Below, piece after piece: positions 7,883 through 16,526 of a stretch of 64,000 nucleotides of DNA (position 1 is its first letter; each line of letters starts with the position of its first letter). A program made the position numbers and the translations under genes. The stretch spans positions 62,001 through 126,000 of the forward strand of contig DATIWB010000099.1 in assembly GCA_035519675.1 (NCBI GenBank), written 5' to 3'. This DNA is from RPRB01 sp035519675 (GTDB lineage: Bacteria > Myxococcota > Myxococcia > Myxococcales > Myxococcaceae). The notes beneath the pieces were generated by a model. It searched no databases. It was not told where the DNA came from and saw only the letters and a list, made by a program, of their open reading frames with translations.

Positions 7883-10846
7883 TCACTCCAGGGCGATGCC
7901 CAGAATGTGAAGCGGGCTCAGCCCGTCGTCCGGCCGCACCGCGAACTGGTAGTAGAACGACAGCGGCACCGCTGAGCCCCACAGCGTCCGGAAGTACAGC
8001 GCCCCGCCGAAGGTCCGGTGGTCGCCGGTGGTCGCCGGGCCGGACGAGCTCGCCGACGTCCAGGTGTGCGCCCACTCCCCGAACACCTCGAGGTCCGCCT
8101 GGCGGATGAAGAACGAAGGAAGAATCCAGAGAAAAGACGACCACCCGTAGTCGACGATGATCGGCGCCCGGTACCGGGCCCCGGCGATGACCACCTCGTT
8201 GCAGCGCAGATTCGCGTCCTCGTAGCCCCGCAGCGGCTCGCGGAAGGTGATGTCCGGGAAGATGGCCAGCCCGGTGCCCTGCTGTGACTTCTCCGGCTCG
8301 GAGTCCCACTCGAAGAAGCCGCGGTTGCTTCCGCCGACGTGGAGGAGCCGTGCCGGCGCTCCGGCGAGGGCCCGGCCACGCACGGTGAGCTGGAGCGTGT
8401 GCCGCGCCCAGAAGGGCAGGGGCGTGTAGAAGGCCGCGGTCGCCCGAAGGTCGGTGAAGCTGAAGTCCGAGCCGAAGGCCTTGGAGAACCACTGGGCGCT
8501 GCCGGTCAGCACCGTGCCCCGGCGCACGCCCGCGTACGGGGTCGACTCCGTCGCCGACCAGGTGGTGGCGATGCCGGGACCGAACAGGTCCGAGTTGCGC
8601 GTCCCGGACTCGAAGCCCTCCTTGCGGTGGACGCCGTAGAAATTCACCGTCACCGGGGTGCCCCAGAAGGTGCGGGAGGCGAAGAGACCTCCGTTCATGT
8701 CCACGGTGCTGGGGATGAAGGAGTTGTCCGAGACGTCGCGAAGGGCCGGCTCCGCGTAGCGCGAGAAGACGGCCTGGAGGTACACCGGGGCGAGCAGGTA
8801 GTTGCCGTAACCCACCGAAAACGTGGGGCCCGGATCACTGGTCTGGTACCCGATGTTCAACGCGTACTGGTGGAGCCCGAGACGGTCGCTGCCCTGGAGC
8901 GAGACGCCGGCGTAGACCTTGCTCTTCGTTCCGCCGTATTCCTCCCGACTGCCGAAGTCGACGAACGGTCCACGCAGAGTGGGGACGAGCAGGTGGTCCA
9001 GCGCGTGGTACGGCTCGTCGGAGAGGACCGGGACGTCCGGCTGGGACGATGCGTCGTTCCCCGGGGCCTCGGCCTGGGCAGCCTGCTCGGTGCCCGGCAG
9101 CGGCCGGCCTTGACCGACGTCCATCCGGTCGAGCGTCCAGCTCCAGCCCTCGCGGTTGACGAAGGCCAGCCGTCCTCCCGGGAGCGGGACCGGATCCATC
9201 ACCACGAAGGGCGCGTCGGTCAGCACGGTCATCGCGCCCGTCGAGACCGAGATCCGGACGGCCTGGGTACGCCCGTCCACCTCGTGGAGCGCCACCACGT
9301 GGTCCGGCCCCTCCCAGCGGGGGGAATAGTTGAATTTCCCGTCCCGGGTGAGCGGTCGCTCCTCCCCATCCGGGGTCCGCAGCCAGAGGTCGAAGTCGTC
9401 GCCGATCTTCCTGGCGAAGACGATCCGTCGGTCGGCGGCGGGTGCGGCTGCGCCGAGCGTCAGCCGGCCCTGGTTGTGGGTGAGCGGACGCTGCTCGCCG
9501 GTCGCGAGGTCGAGCTCCCAGAGGTCCGCGGTGTCGGCCTGGCTGCGAATGAAGACGTAGCGTGAAGCAGAGGGATCCACACCGCCGCCGAGCGCGTCCG
9601 GCGTCTGCCAAGTGCGGAGCAGCCGGCCGTCGTAGGCGTCGAGCTCCAATACTTTCGGCGCAGTGTCGCCGTCGATGCCCACGTCGGCGAGCACGAAGTA
9701 GAGGCGCCTGCCGCTCCCATCCAACGACAATCCGCTCACCGACAGCGGGCTGGTGGCGATGTACGGGCGCCCCGGCCAGAAGTTGGCGAGCGCGCGCCGG
9801 ACCCGCAGCGCGCCATCCGGGCCGTAGATCCGCAGCTCGGAGGAGAAGTCGCGCCCGGCGGTGATGGTGGCCAGCGTCCCGTCCGGCGCCGAGGCCAGCC
9901 GCGCGAAGTAGCCCAGGTCGGGGTCGAGCACCTTCTGGCTCTCGGGGCGCTCGCGCCACGGTCCGGAGTGACGGAGCGACTCGCGCCACTCGTCCACCAG
10001 CTCCCCGGGACCCTTGCCGTAGACCCACATGAACCGGAAGGAGACCCCGAGCACCGGGATCCAGCTCCGCCCCTGCACGTCGATGAGCGCCCAGAGCTTG
10101 TCCACCCCGTAGCGCCGGGCGAGCCATTCGATGAAGTGCATCCCGACGAGGTAGTGGCCGCCGAAGGGAAGCAGCTCCCGCTGGCCGGGGGAGAGGTCGC
10201 CGGAGTGGAGCTCGCCCTGTCTGAGCGCCACGCCGGACTCGAACAGCCCGCGCCAGATGGGGCTGTGTGGACGACCGGTGGCGCGCTCGAGGCGGCCCTC
10301 GTAGTAGGTGGCCAGCCCCTCGAGGAAATACGCCTCGGTGAAGATGTTCGGGTCGAGCAGGTCGCCGAACGCCAGGTTCAGGTAGTACCAGAGCTCATCC
10401 ACCTCGGCGAACTGCACGTAGTGGACGGCCTCATGGCACGAGACGTCGTCCACGTGGTTGCTGCCGATCTCCAGAAGGTTGAAGAACTCGGTGGTGAAGT
10501 GGTGGGCGAGCACCATCTGCTGGGGGAGCCCAGCCAGCTGGGGCTGGACGTAGGCATTGTCGAAGTTCGCGGTGGTGAGGTAGGCGAGCACCTTGGGGCG
10601 CTCGGTCCCGGAGAAGCGGTTGCGGCGGAGCTGCTCCACGCACCGGTCGAGCCGCTGGATGACCCGGAAGGCCTCCTCCCGCGTCGACTCGGGGTAGTAG
10701 AGCTCGACCCGCGCCGTCTCCAGCTTGCGCATCGGCTGGCGGGCGAAGGAGGTGGTGACTGCCTGGTCGAAGCGCGGCACCAGCGTCGCGCACCCGGAGG
10801 CCATCAGGAGCACGGCCAGGATGGCCGGGGAAGCCCGACCGTCCAC
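7883..10846 (-). CDS. Lipoprotein with HEXXH peptidase motif, propeller and beta-barrel-like C-terminus
   Basis: A 987-residue predicted surface or outer-membrane protein with three parts. The N-terminus is a lipoprotein signal peptide with lipobox MASGC (Cys19). Residues ~30-300 contain HEAVH (138-142) followed ~35 residues later by FLEGLATYYEG, the order of a gluzincin zinc-peptidase site. Residues ~310-600 are TolB/WD-like repeats with recurring RPLT and LWELD-type strands. The last ~330 residues are aromatic-rich amphipathic strands resembling a bacterial surface antigen (Omp85/D15-like) barrel. The GTG at 10846 is chosen because GGAGGGG sits 7 nt upstream and the signal peptide then has normal length; a GTG at 10879 would add 11 residues. 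Peptidase activity is inferred. Confidence 0.75.
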   Translation of the reverse strand: MDGRASPAILAVLLMASGCATLVPRFDQAVTTSFARQPMRKLETARVELYYPESTREEAFRVIQRLDRCVEQLRRNRFSGTERPKVLAYLTTANFDNAYVQPQLAGLPQQMVLAHHFTTEFFNLLEIGSNHVDDVSCHEAVHYVQFAEVDELWYYLNLAFGDLLDPNIFTEAYFLEGLATYYEGRLERATGRPHSPIWRGLFESGVALRQGELHSGDLSPGQRELLPFGGHYLVGMHFIEWLARRYGVDKLWALIDVQGRSWIPVLGVSFRFMWVYGKGPGELVDEWRESLRHSGPWRERPESQKVLDPDLGYFARLASAPDGTLATITAGRDFSSELRIYGPDGALRVRRALANFWPGRPYIATSPLSVSGLSLDGSGRRLYFVLADVGIDGDTAPKVLELDAYDGRLLRTWQTPDALGGGVDPSASRYVFIRSQADTADLWELDLATGEQRPLTHNQGRLTLGAAAPAADRRIVFARKIGDDFDLWLRTPDGEERPLTRDGKFNYSPRWEGPDHVVALHEVDGRTQAVRISVSTGAMTVLTDAPFVVMDPVPLPGGRLAFVNREGWSWTLDRMDVGQGRPLPGTEQAAQAEAPGNDASSQPDVPVLSDEPYHALDHLLVPTLRGPFVDFGSREEYGGTKSKVYAGVSLQGSDRLGLHQYALNIGYQTSDPGPTFSVGYGNYLLAPVYLQAVFSRYAEPALRDVSDNSFIPSTVDMNGGLFASRTFWGTPVTVNFYGVHRKEGFESGTRNSDLFGPGIATTWSATESTPYAGVRRGTVLTGSAQWFSKAFGSDFSFTDLRATAAFYTPLPFWARHTLQLTVRGRALAGAPARLLHVGGSNRGFFEWDSEPEKSQQGTGLAIFPDITFREPLRGYEDANLRCNEVVIAGARYRAPIIVDYGWSSFLWILPSFFIRQADLEVFGEWAHTWTSASSSGPATTGDHRTFGGALYFRTLWGSAVPLSFYYQFAVRPDDGLSPLHILGIALE

Positions 10847-10853
10847 TCGGAAT

Positions 10854-10860
10854 CCCCTCC
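10854..10860 (-). promoter_or_regulatory. Shine-Dalgarno deciding the GTG start
   Basis: GGAGGGG read on the minus strand, 7 nt before GTG 10846. It supports this GTG over the in-frame GTG 33 bp upstream. Confidence 0.6.
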
Positions 10861-10893
10861 CGCCGCCGGGCTTCTCCACAGAGCCCCCGGTTC

Positions 10894-10900
10894 TACGCTA
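10894..10900. promoter_or_regulatory. Possible shared -10 box of a divergent promoter
   Basis: The 7-mer TACGCTA gives TACGCT on the plus strand (13 nt before ATG 10913) and TAGCGT on the minus strand (upstream of the lipoprotein's SD and GTG). It could serve both divergent genes. No good -35 element is seen on either side, so this is weak. Confidence 0.3.
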
Positions 10901-10912
10901 AGGGGACCACCC

Positions 10913-12211
10913 ATGGCTTCTTCTGCGGGACATCTGGATGCCGCGACTCGGGAACTCGCCGCCTCGCTGGCGCGCGTCACTGGGGCGCCGGTGGACCTCA
11001 TGACGACGTCCTGGGCAGACATCGAGAAGGGCGTCATCCGGGTGCTGTTCGGGCCTTTCCGCCTCGAGAAGCCTGAGCACCAGCTGGTGGCCCTGGGTCT
11101 GGCGGGCATCCTCGCCGAGCGGCTCATCGCCAGCGACCAGGCCTTCTGGTTTCCCCACCGCGAGGCGCCCGAGGGCGGGATGCTGGGTTTCCCCGAGGCG
11201 ATGCTGATGCTGTCGCCCTTCCAGGCGGTGGTGGACGCGTTGAACCAGAGGAAGCTCGAGCGGCTCGACGAGGTCACCGCCGACATCCGACGGGCACTGG
11301 CCCAGGCGAAGTTCGCGCCGTCGGCGGGGGCGCCGGTGCGGCTCCGGCCCGAGGACTACGCCCGGCTGTTCGACCCGGGCTTCCTCCAGTTCATGCTGGT
11401 CGATGCCAGGCGGAAGAAGGAGCTCTTCGAGGCCAAGCCCCCGGTGCTCGCCGCAGACCTCCGGGCGGCGCTCGCCCGGGTGGGCGCGCAGCGCATGTCG
11501 GCGGAGGCAAAGGGCCAGTTCGAGCAGCAGATCGCCGGAGCCCTGGCGCGGCTCGACCCGGCGCGGAGCCTGGGGGACCAGGTGGGACAGTCGCCGCGGC
11601 TCGCCGAGCTGATGCTCACGGTGGCCGCGGCCACGAAGCAGACCGGCTCGGCGCCGGACGAGGTCTGGGAGCAGGCAGTGCTCCCGCTGCTCTTCACCGG
11701 CGCGCCGACGTCGTATCCACCGCTCGACCCGCAGGACATCGAGGCGGCGAAGCAGGGCGTGGATCCGCTGGCCCTGTTCCTGGACATCATCCCCTACAGC
11801 TCGCCAGCGCCAGAGGACGGGTTGCTGGGCGTGTTCCCGATGCAGGAGGTCGGCGTCCCCCACCCCGGGCTGGCGCAGGGTGGGGTGCCCCGGCTGCTCA
11901 GCGTGCCAAAGGCGGTGCTCCAGTCGAAGCTGGCGGCATACGACGTCCGGGCGACCCGGGCCTCGCTGGACGGCTTCGAGAGGTACGTCGCGGAGAAGGC
12001 CGGGAAGCCGATCGTCGCCTCCCCGCAGGGGAAGCAGATGGAGGGCGCGGTGCTCGCCCTCCTCGCCGAGCTCAAGGGGCTGCTCGATGGGGCCCCGGCG
12101 GACTCGGAGCTGGTGCTGAGGCGGCTGACCGAGACCGAGGCGCTGTCGGACGCGGCGCTGGTCGCCGTGCGCGAGGCCTTGCAAGGCCCGCGCATCATCC
12201 TCGCCCCGTGA
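10913..12211 (+). CDS. Conserved-looking protein of unknown function
   Basis: I do not recognise this 432-residue protein. It has no signal peptide, membrane segment or nucleotide-binding motif. It is rich in Ala, Leu, Glu and Pro, with long stretches that look helical (for example residues ~85-130 and ~370-430) and a central section with several FLDIIP and LLGVFPMQ-type segments. Codon usage matches its neighbours and there is no frameshift, so it is very likely a real gene. AAGGGGACC sits just upstream of the ATG and can act as ribosome-binding site. It is divergent from the large lipoprotein gene and convergent with the DUF2520 gene. Confidence 0.72.
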   Translation: MASSAGHLDAATRELAASLARVTGAPVDLMTTSWADIEKGVIRVLFGPFRLEKPEHQLVALGLAGILAERLIASDQAFWFPHREAPEGGMLGFPEAMLMLSPFQAVVDALNQRKLERLDEVTADIRRALAQAKFAPSAGAPVRLRPEDYARLFDPGFLQFMLVDARRKKELFEAKPPVLAADLRAALARVGAQRMSAEAKGQFEQQIAGALARLDPARSLGDQVGQSPRLAELMLTVAAATKQTGSAPDEVWEQAVLPLLFTGAPTSYPPLDPQDIEAAKQGVDPLALFLDIIPYSSPAPEDGLLGVFPMQEVGVPHPGLAQGGVPRLLSVPKAVLQSKLAAYDVRATRASLDGFERYVAEKAGKPIVASPQGKQMEGAVLALLAELKGLLDGAPADSELVLRRLTETEALSDAALVAVREALQGPRIILAP

Positions 12212-12304
12212 CGGGCCCAGCCGGAGCGATCCGCATCTTCGGAAGCCGGTTCCCCAGCGAGTCGACGACGCTGTGGTCCGGGGCGAGGAGGGCGACGAGC
12301 TCCG

Positions 12305-13195
12305 TCAGCGAGGCGAGCCACGACGGACCCGTCTCGGGCGCCGCGCCGCCTCGGAGCCCAGCACCGCGCTCACCCGGGCCACCGTGGGGCGGGGCAGTCG
12401 CTCCGCGGCGTGGACCAGCACCCGCTGCTGGAGCGCGAGGTAGATGGGGAGGACATCGTCCGGCAGGGCGCGCAGGTGCGCCTGGACCACCTCGGCGTCT
12501 CCGCGCACGACGGGCCCGGTCAGCGCGGCCACGGTGCCGCGGGCCTCGGCCCCGGCGAGCGCCGAGCGCATGAGCGGGACGAGCCCGGCGACGGCCTCGC
12601 GCTCGGGCACCCCGGCCTCTCGCCAGGCGGCGACGGCCGCGTCGAGGAGCGCCACCAGCCCGCTCGCCGCCATGGCCGCCCCGGCGTGGTACGCGGCCCG
12701 GCCATCCTCGGGGACCCGGAGAGGGCGCAGCCCGAGCGCTGCGGCGAGCCGGGCGAGGAGCGGGGCGAGCACCCGCGAGCGGGTGGCGATGGCCACCGAG
12801 TGCCCGGCGAGCGGGGTCTCGGGGCCGATGACCGACACCAGCGGGTGGAACGAGCCGGTGGGTCGACCCGACGCCGCCGGCTGCAGGACCTCGAGGGTGA
12901 GCGCCCCCGCGCAGTGGACCAGCCCCGTCGTCCGGCCGAGCTGCGGGGCCACCGCGCGCGCCACGGGCTCCACCGCGGCGTCGGGCACGGTGAGCAGGCA
13001 CAGCTCGGCCCGGGGCATCGCCGCCGCGTCCGCCTCGGCCAGCCCGAGCCGCTTCGCCTGCCGCCGTCCCGCGGGCGACTGCGTGCGAACCGTCACCGAC
13101 CAGCCCGCCTTCAGCAGCTGGACCGAGATGGCGCTCCCCAGCCGGCCCACGCCGACCACCAGCACCCGCGTGCGCCGGGAGCTTGTCCCCGCCAC
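12305..13195 (-). CDS. Rossmann-fold DUF2520 protein
   Basis: A 296-residue protein with the two-part layout of the DUF2520 family. The N-terminal NAD(P)-binding Rossmann fold opens with VLVVGVGRLGSAI (GxGxxG) at residues 10-22, and the C-terminal helical domain resembles 6-phosphogluconate or pyrroline-5-carboxylate reductase partners. GSFHPLVSV, typical of the family, lies between them. The reaction is unknown; an oxidoreductase is likely. Translation starts at GTG only 3 bp after the Clp-like gene's stop, so the two are probably cotranscribed. The last residues are very basic (RRPRRVRRGSPR). Confidence 0.8.
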   Translation of the reverse strand: MAGTSSRRTRVLVVGVGRLGSAISVQLLKAGWSVTVRTQSPAGRRQAKRLGLAEADAAAMPRAELCLLTVPDAAVEPVARAVAPQLGRTTGLVHCAGALTLEVLQPAASGRPTGSFHPLVSVIGPETPLAGHSVAIATRSRVLAPLLARLAAALGLRPLRVPEDGRAAYHAGAAMAASGLVALLDAAVAAWREAGVPEREAVAGLVPLMRSALAGAEARGTVAALTGPVVRGDAEVVQAHLRALPDDVLPIYLALQQRVLVHAAERLPRPTVARVSAVLGSEAARRPRRVRRGSPR

Positions 13196-13198
13196 CGC

Positions 13199-15607
13199 TC
13201 AGCCCACGGTGTCGCCGCCGAAGCGGATGCGCCCGCCCACCACCCGGACCCTCAGCCGGCTTCCAGCCGCCACCTTCCCGGCCAGGATGTGCTCGGCGAG
13301 CGGTGCCTCGATGGAGCGCTGGACGATCTGCCGCACCGGCCTGGCGCCGAGGAGGGGATCCATGTCCTCCGAGTCCACCAGCGCGTCCACCACGTCCTCC
13401 CCGGCGGCGAAGGCGATGCCTCGCTCCTCGGCCAGACGGCGGCTGCTCTCCTCCAGCAGCATGCGGGCAATCTTCCGCAGCTCCTCGCGGCCGAGCGCGC
13501 CGAACACCAGCCGCTCGTCGATCCGGTTCCACAGCTCGGGTGGGAGCGCTCGCCGCGCCTCGGTCAACGCCGACGACGTGCCGCCCTCGTCCGCCGAGTC
13601 CGAGCCGAAGCCCACCCGCGACCGCGTCCGGCCGAACGCCTCGGCACCGAGATTGGAGGTGAGCACCACCACGGTGCTCGAGAAGTCGACCTGGCGGCCC
13701 TTCCCATCGGTCAGCCGGCCCTCCTCGAGCAGCTGGAGCAGGAGCATCAGGACGTCGCGGTGCGCCTTCTCCACCTCGTCCAGCAGCACCACCGCGCTCG
13801 GCCGCCGCCGCACTGCCTCGGTCAGCTGCCCTCCGTCCTGGTATCCGACGTAGCCCGCCGGGGCGCCGATGAGCCGGGACGTGGCGTGCGACTCGGACAG
13901 CTCGCTCATGTCCAGGCGGATCAGCGCGTCCCGGGTGCCGAAGAGCACGTCCGCCAGCGCGCGGGCGAGCTCGGTCTTTCCCACGCCCGTGGGCCCGAGG
14001 AAGAGGAAGCTCCCCAGCGGTCGCCGGCTGGCGAAGCCCGCGTAGTTCCGCCGGAGAACCTTGGCCACCCGTTCCACCGCCGCGGCGTGGCCAACGACGC
14101 GCGCCCCCAGCTCCTCCTCGAGGCGGAGCAGCCGGGAGGCGTCCCCGGTCAGCAGGCGCTCCACCGGAAGCCCGGCGATGCGCGACACCACCTCGGCGAC
14201 GTCCTTGACTTCCACCCGGTCTCGCCCCGCCCGCGCCACCCGCGAGCCGGCGAGGTCGAGGAGCGACACCGCCTTGTCGGGGTTGTGCCGGTCGGTCACG
14301 TAGCGGGCGGCGAGCGATGCGGCGGCTTCCACCGCGGCGCGGGCGTAGCGCACCCGGTGGTGCTCCTCGTACCGGCGGAGCAGCCCGGAGAGGATCTCCA
14401 CCGTCTCGGGCACCGTCGGCTCACGCACCACCACCGCGGTGAAGCGGCGCTCCAGCGCCGGGTCCGCCTGGATGAAGCGCCGGAACTCGTCGTGGGTGGT
14501 CGCGCCGATGCAGGGGAATTCGCCGCGGGCCAGCGCCCCCTTCAGCTCGTTCGCCGCGTCCTGTGCCCCCTCGCCGGTCGATCCGGCACCGACCAGGGTG
14601 TGGATCTCGTCGAGGAAGACGACCACCCGGCCCGAGGCGCGGCGCATCTCCTCCTTGAGGCCGTTGAGCCGCTCGGACAGCGAGCCGCGGAGCGAGGTGC
14701 CGGCGAGGAGGTCCGCGGTCGACAGCTCGACCACCGCCTTCTTCCCGAGGTCACCCGGGGCCGAGAGCAGGCGCTGTGCCACGCCCTCCACCACCGCCGT
14801 CTTGCCCACCCCGGGCTCCCCCACCAGGCAGGGGTTGTTGGTGCGGCGCTTGCCCAGGACGTCGAGGACCTCCTCCAGCTCCCGGGCCCGGCCGACGACG
14901 GGGTCCAGCTGGCCCTCGCGGGCGAGCGCAGTGAGGTTTCGCCCGAGCTGGGCGAGGAGCGGGAAGGTCGCCGGGTCGAGCTCCCAGGGAAGCCCCTCCG
15001 CCGGGGCGACGACCCGCAGCTTGGGCCCCGGGGCGGGCGCGGGCGCCGGGGACAGCGCCGGGAAGGGAAGGGCAGCCAGCGCCTCGCCGTCCGAGTCCAC
15101 CAGCGCGCGGGGGGAGTCCTCGGGCAGCAGCGCGACCGTGGTCGAGGCGCGCGGTGGCGACGGGGCGGGGCGGGCAGGTGACCGGGTGTCCCGCGGCCCG
15201 AACTTCCGGGGCATGCGGCCGCTGAGGAAGTAGGAGAGGGCAGTGTTGCGCACCGCGGTGAGGTCGAGCCCGGTGCCGGCGAGCAGCTCGTGTCCGGCGC
15301 ATCGAAGCCGGGTGACGGCGATGAGGAGGTGCAGGCAGTCCGCCTCGCGCGATCCGCAGGCCCGGGCGATCTCCCGTGCCCGGTCCCGGAGCTCGCGGAG
15401 CGTGCCGTCCGGTTCGGTGGGCGCCGCCTTCACCAGCGCCAGCAGCCGGTCCTCGTCGACCCCCCGCTCCTTGAGGAGCCGCTGCCCCGCGTTGTCCACG
15501 GTGAAGAGCGCCAGGACCGCGTGGGCCGTGGTGGGCTTCTGAGAGACGCTCTGGGCGATGTCGTCCGCCTCCGAGAGCACCAGCGCCAAGTCGCTGCTGT
15601 CGACCAT
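13199..15607 (-). CDS. ClpA/ClpC-like AAA+ unfoldase
   Basis: Double-ring Clp/Hsp100 ATPase of 802 residues that would unfold proteins, probably for ClpP. Domains in order: a divergent Clp N-domain (1-130), a Pro/Ala-rich linker (about 140-205), AAA module 1 with Walker A GEPGVGKT (263-270) and Walker B VVVFLDEIH (328-336), then AAA module 2 with Walker A GPTGVGKT (538-545). Only ~30 residues separate the modules, so the ClpB/ClpC middle coiled coil is missing, as in ClpA. SRVGFGSD in module 2 resembles the ClpP-binding loop tripeptide. GGGGAGGG just before the ATG is a strong SD. The DUF2520 gene follows 3 bp after the stop. Confidence 0.88.
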   Translation of the reverse strand: MVDSSDLALVLSEADDIAQSVSQKPTTAHAVLALFTVDNAGQRLLKERGVDEDRLLALVKAAPTEPDGTLRELRDRAREIARACGSREADCLHLLIAVTRLRCAGHELLAGTGLDLTAVRNTALSYFLSGRMPRKFGPRDTRSPARPAPSPPRASTTVALLPEDSPRALVDSDGEALAALPFPALSPAPAPAPGPKLRVVAPAEGLPWELDPATFPLLAQLGRNLTALAREGQLDPVVGRARELEEVLDVLGKRRTNNPCLVGEPGVGKTAVVEGVAQRLLSAPGDLGKKAVVELSTADLLAGTSLRGSLSERLNGLKEEMRRASGRVVVFLDEIHTLVGAGSTGEGAQDAANELKGALARGEFPCIGATTHDEFRRFIQADPALERRFTAVVVREPTVPETVEILSGLLRRYEEHHRVRYARAAVEAAASLAARYVTDRHNPDKAVSLLDLAGSRVARAGRDRVEVKDVAEVVSRIAGLPVERLLTGDASRLLRLEEELGARVVGHAAAVERVAKVLRRNYAGFASRRPLGSFLFLGPTGVGKTELARALADVLFGTRDALIRLDMSELSESHATSRLIGAPAGYVGYQDGGQLTEAVRRRPSAVVLLDEVEKAHRDVLMLLLQLLEEGRLTDGKGRQVDFSSTVVVLTSNLGAEAFGRTRSRVGFGSDSADEGGTSSALTEARRALPPELWNRIDERLVFGALGREELRKIARMLLEESSRRLAEERGIAFAAGEDVVDALVDSEDMDPLLGARPVRQIVQRSIEAPLAEHILAGKVAAGSRLRVRVVGGRIRFGGDTVG

Positions 15608-15779
15608 GCCCTCCCCGGACCGGATTGCGGTGGATCCTCGAACACCTACCCCTGGGCGTGAGAGCCGGCAAATAAACTGCTACAGGCAGGCAGCGCGGTG
15701 TTCACAGCAGGGGGTACGCCACTGTCGGAATGCCCCGGCAATCACCATCCGAAGCCGCCGTAGAGCAGGGCACTTCCCG
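15608..15779. other. Divergent intergenic region
   Basis: 172 bp between the Clp-like gene (minus) and the exporter operon (plus). It holds one short AT-richer run, CAAATAAACTGCTACAG at 15669-15685, where promoters for one or both operons could lie. I could not assign -35/-10 pairs with any confidence. Confidence 0.4.
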
Positions 15780-16526
15780 ATGACCGCGCTCACCCTTCCT
15801 CGAACGCTGTCCGACCCCGGTGACCGTGTGGCCGCCGCCGTGCAAGGCCGGCGCATCCTCTGGCCACTCCTGGCGTTGATGGCCGCGACTGCCTTTGCCG
15901 GCGCGGCGTTCGCCCTTCGCTGGGACCCCACCCCCGGCATCCTCCAGAAGCTGGAGATGAGCGGGCAGCTCAAGGGGATGCCCGAGGCCGAGCTGACCGA
16001 TCAGATCACCACCGCCGGGCGCTTGAAGCTCGTCACCGGCATTGCCAGCGGGGTCTTCGTCACCCCGCTGGTGGTGCTCGGCATCGCCGTGGCGCTGGCG
16101 CTCGTCGCCTGGCTCCTGGGGAAGAAGGCACCGTTCGCTGCACTGTTCACCGCGTCCGCCGTCGGGTTGCTCCCCGTCGCCCTGCAGCGAGCACTCTGGG
16201 GGCTGGTCGCTCTGTGGCAGATAGGCATCACCGAGGACCGCGCCCGGCATCTCCTGCCGTCGTCGGTGGGAGCCTGGGTCCATGTCGGCGGACCGAAGCT
16301 GGCCGGGTTCCTCGATGCGCTGGATCTCTTCCACCTCCTCGCCGCGCTGCTCATCGGGCTGGGCTTCGCCGCAGCCACCGGAATGCGGCGACGGGCGGGG
16401 CTGTGGGTCGGCCTCGGGCTCTTCCTGGCCTTCGTCGGGGTCTTCGGAGTGGGGCTGCCCGGCTTGATGGCCGGAGGAGGGCCTCGCCACGGGCCCGGTC
16501 CGGGCGGTGCGGGAGGTGGCGCATGA
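15780..16526 (+). CDS. Yip1-type multispanning membrane protein
   Basis: A 248-residue integral membrane protein with about five hydrophobic helices (beginning near residues 27, 88, 118, 172 and 208) and a Yip1-like layout. The C-terminus is a Gly/Pro-rich stretch (GGGPRHGPGPGG). The role is unknown; it may help assemble or stabilise the transporter encoded next. The ATG at 15780 follows AGAGCAGGG. Its TGA overlaps the ATG of the TolC-like gene (ATGA), so it is the first gene of the exporter operon. Confidence 0.7.
   Translation: MTALTLPRTLSDPGDRVAAAVQGRRILWPLLALMAATAFAGAAFALRWDPTPGILQKLEMSGQLKGMPEAELTDQITTAGRLKLVTGIASGVFVTPLVVLGIAVALALVAWLLGKKAPFAALFTASAVGLLPVALQRALWGLVALWQIGITEDRARHLLPSSVGAWVHVGGPKLAGFLDALDLFHLLAALLIGLGFAAATGMRRRAGLWVGLGLFLAFVGVFGVGLPGLMAGGGPRHGPGPGGAGGGA

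Noticed and set aside
12212..12304. Bidirectional terminator between convergent genes
   Set aside because: GGAAGCCGGTTCC gives only a short imperfect stem without a T-run.
15608..15779. tRNA or small RNA in the divergent gap
   Set aside because: No cloverleaf or CCA-type end; only an AT-richer promoter-like stretch.
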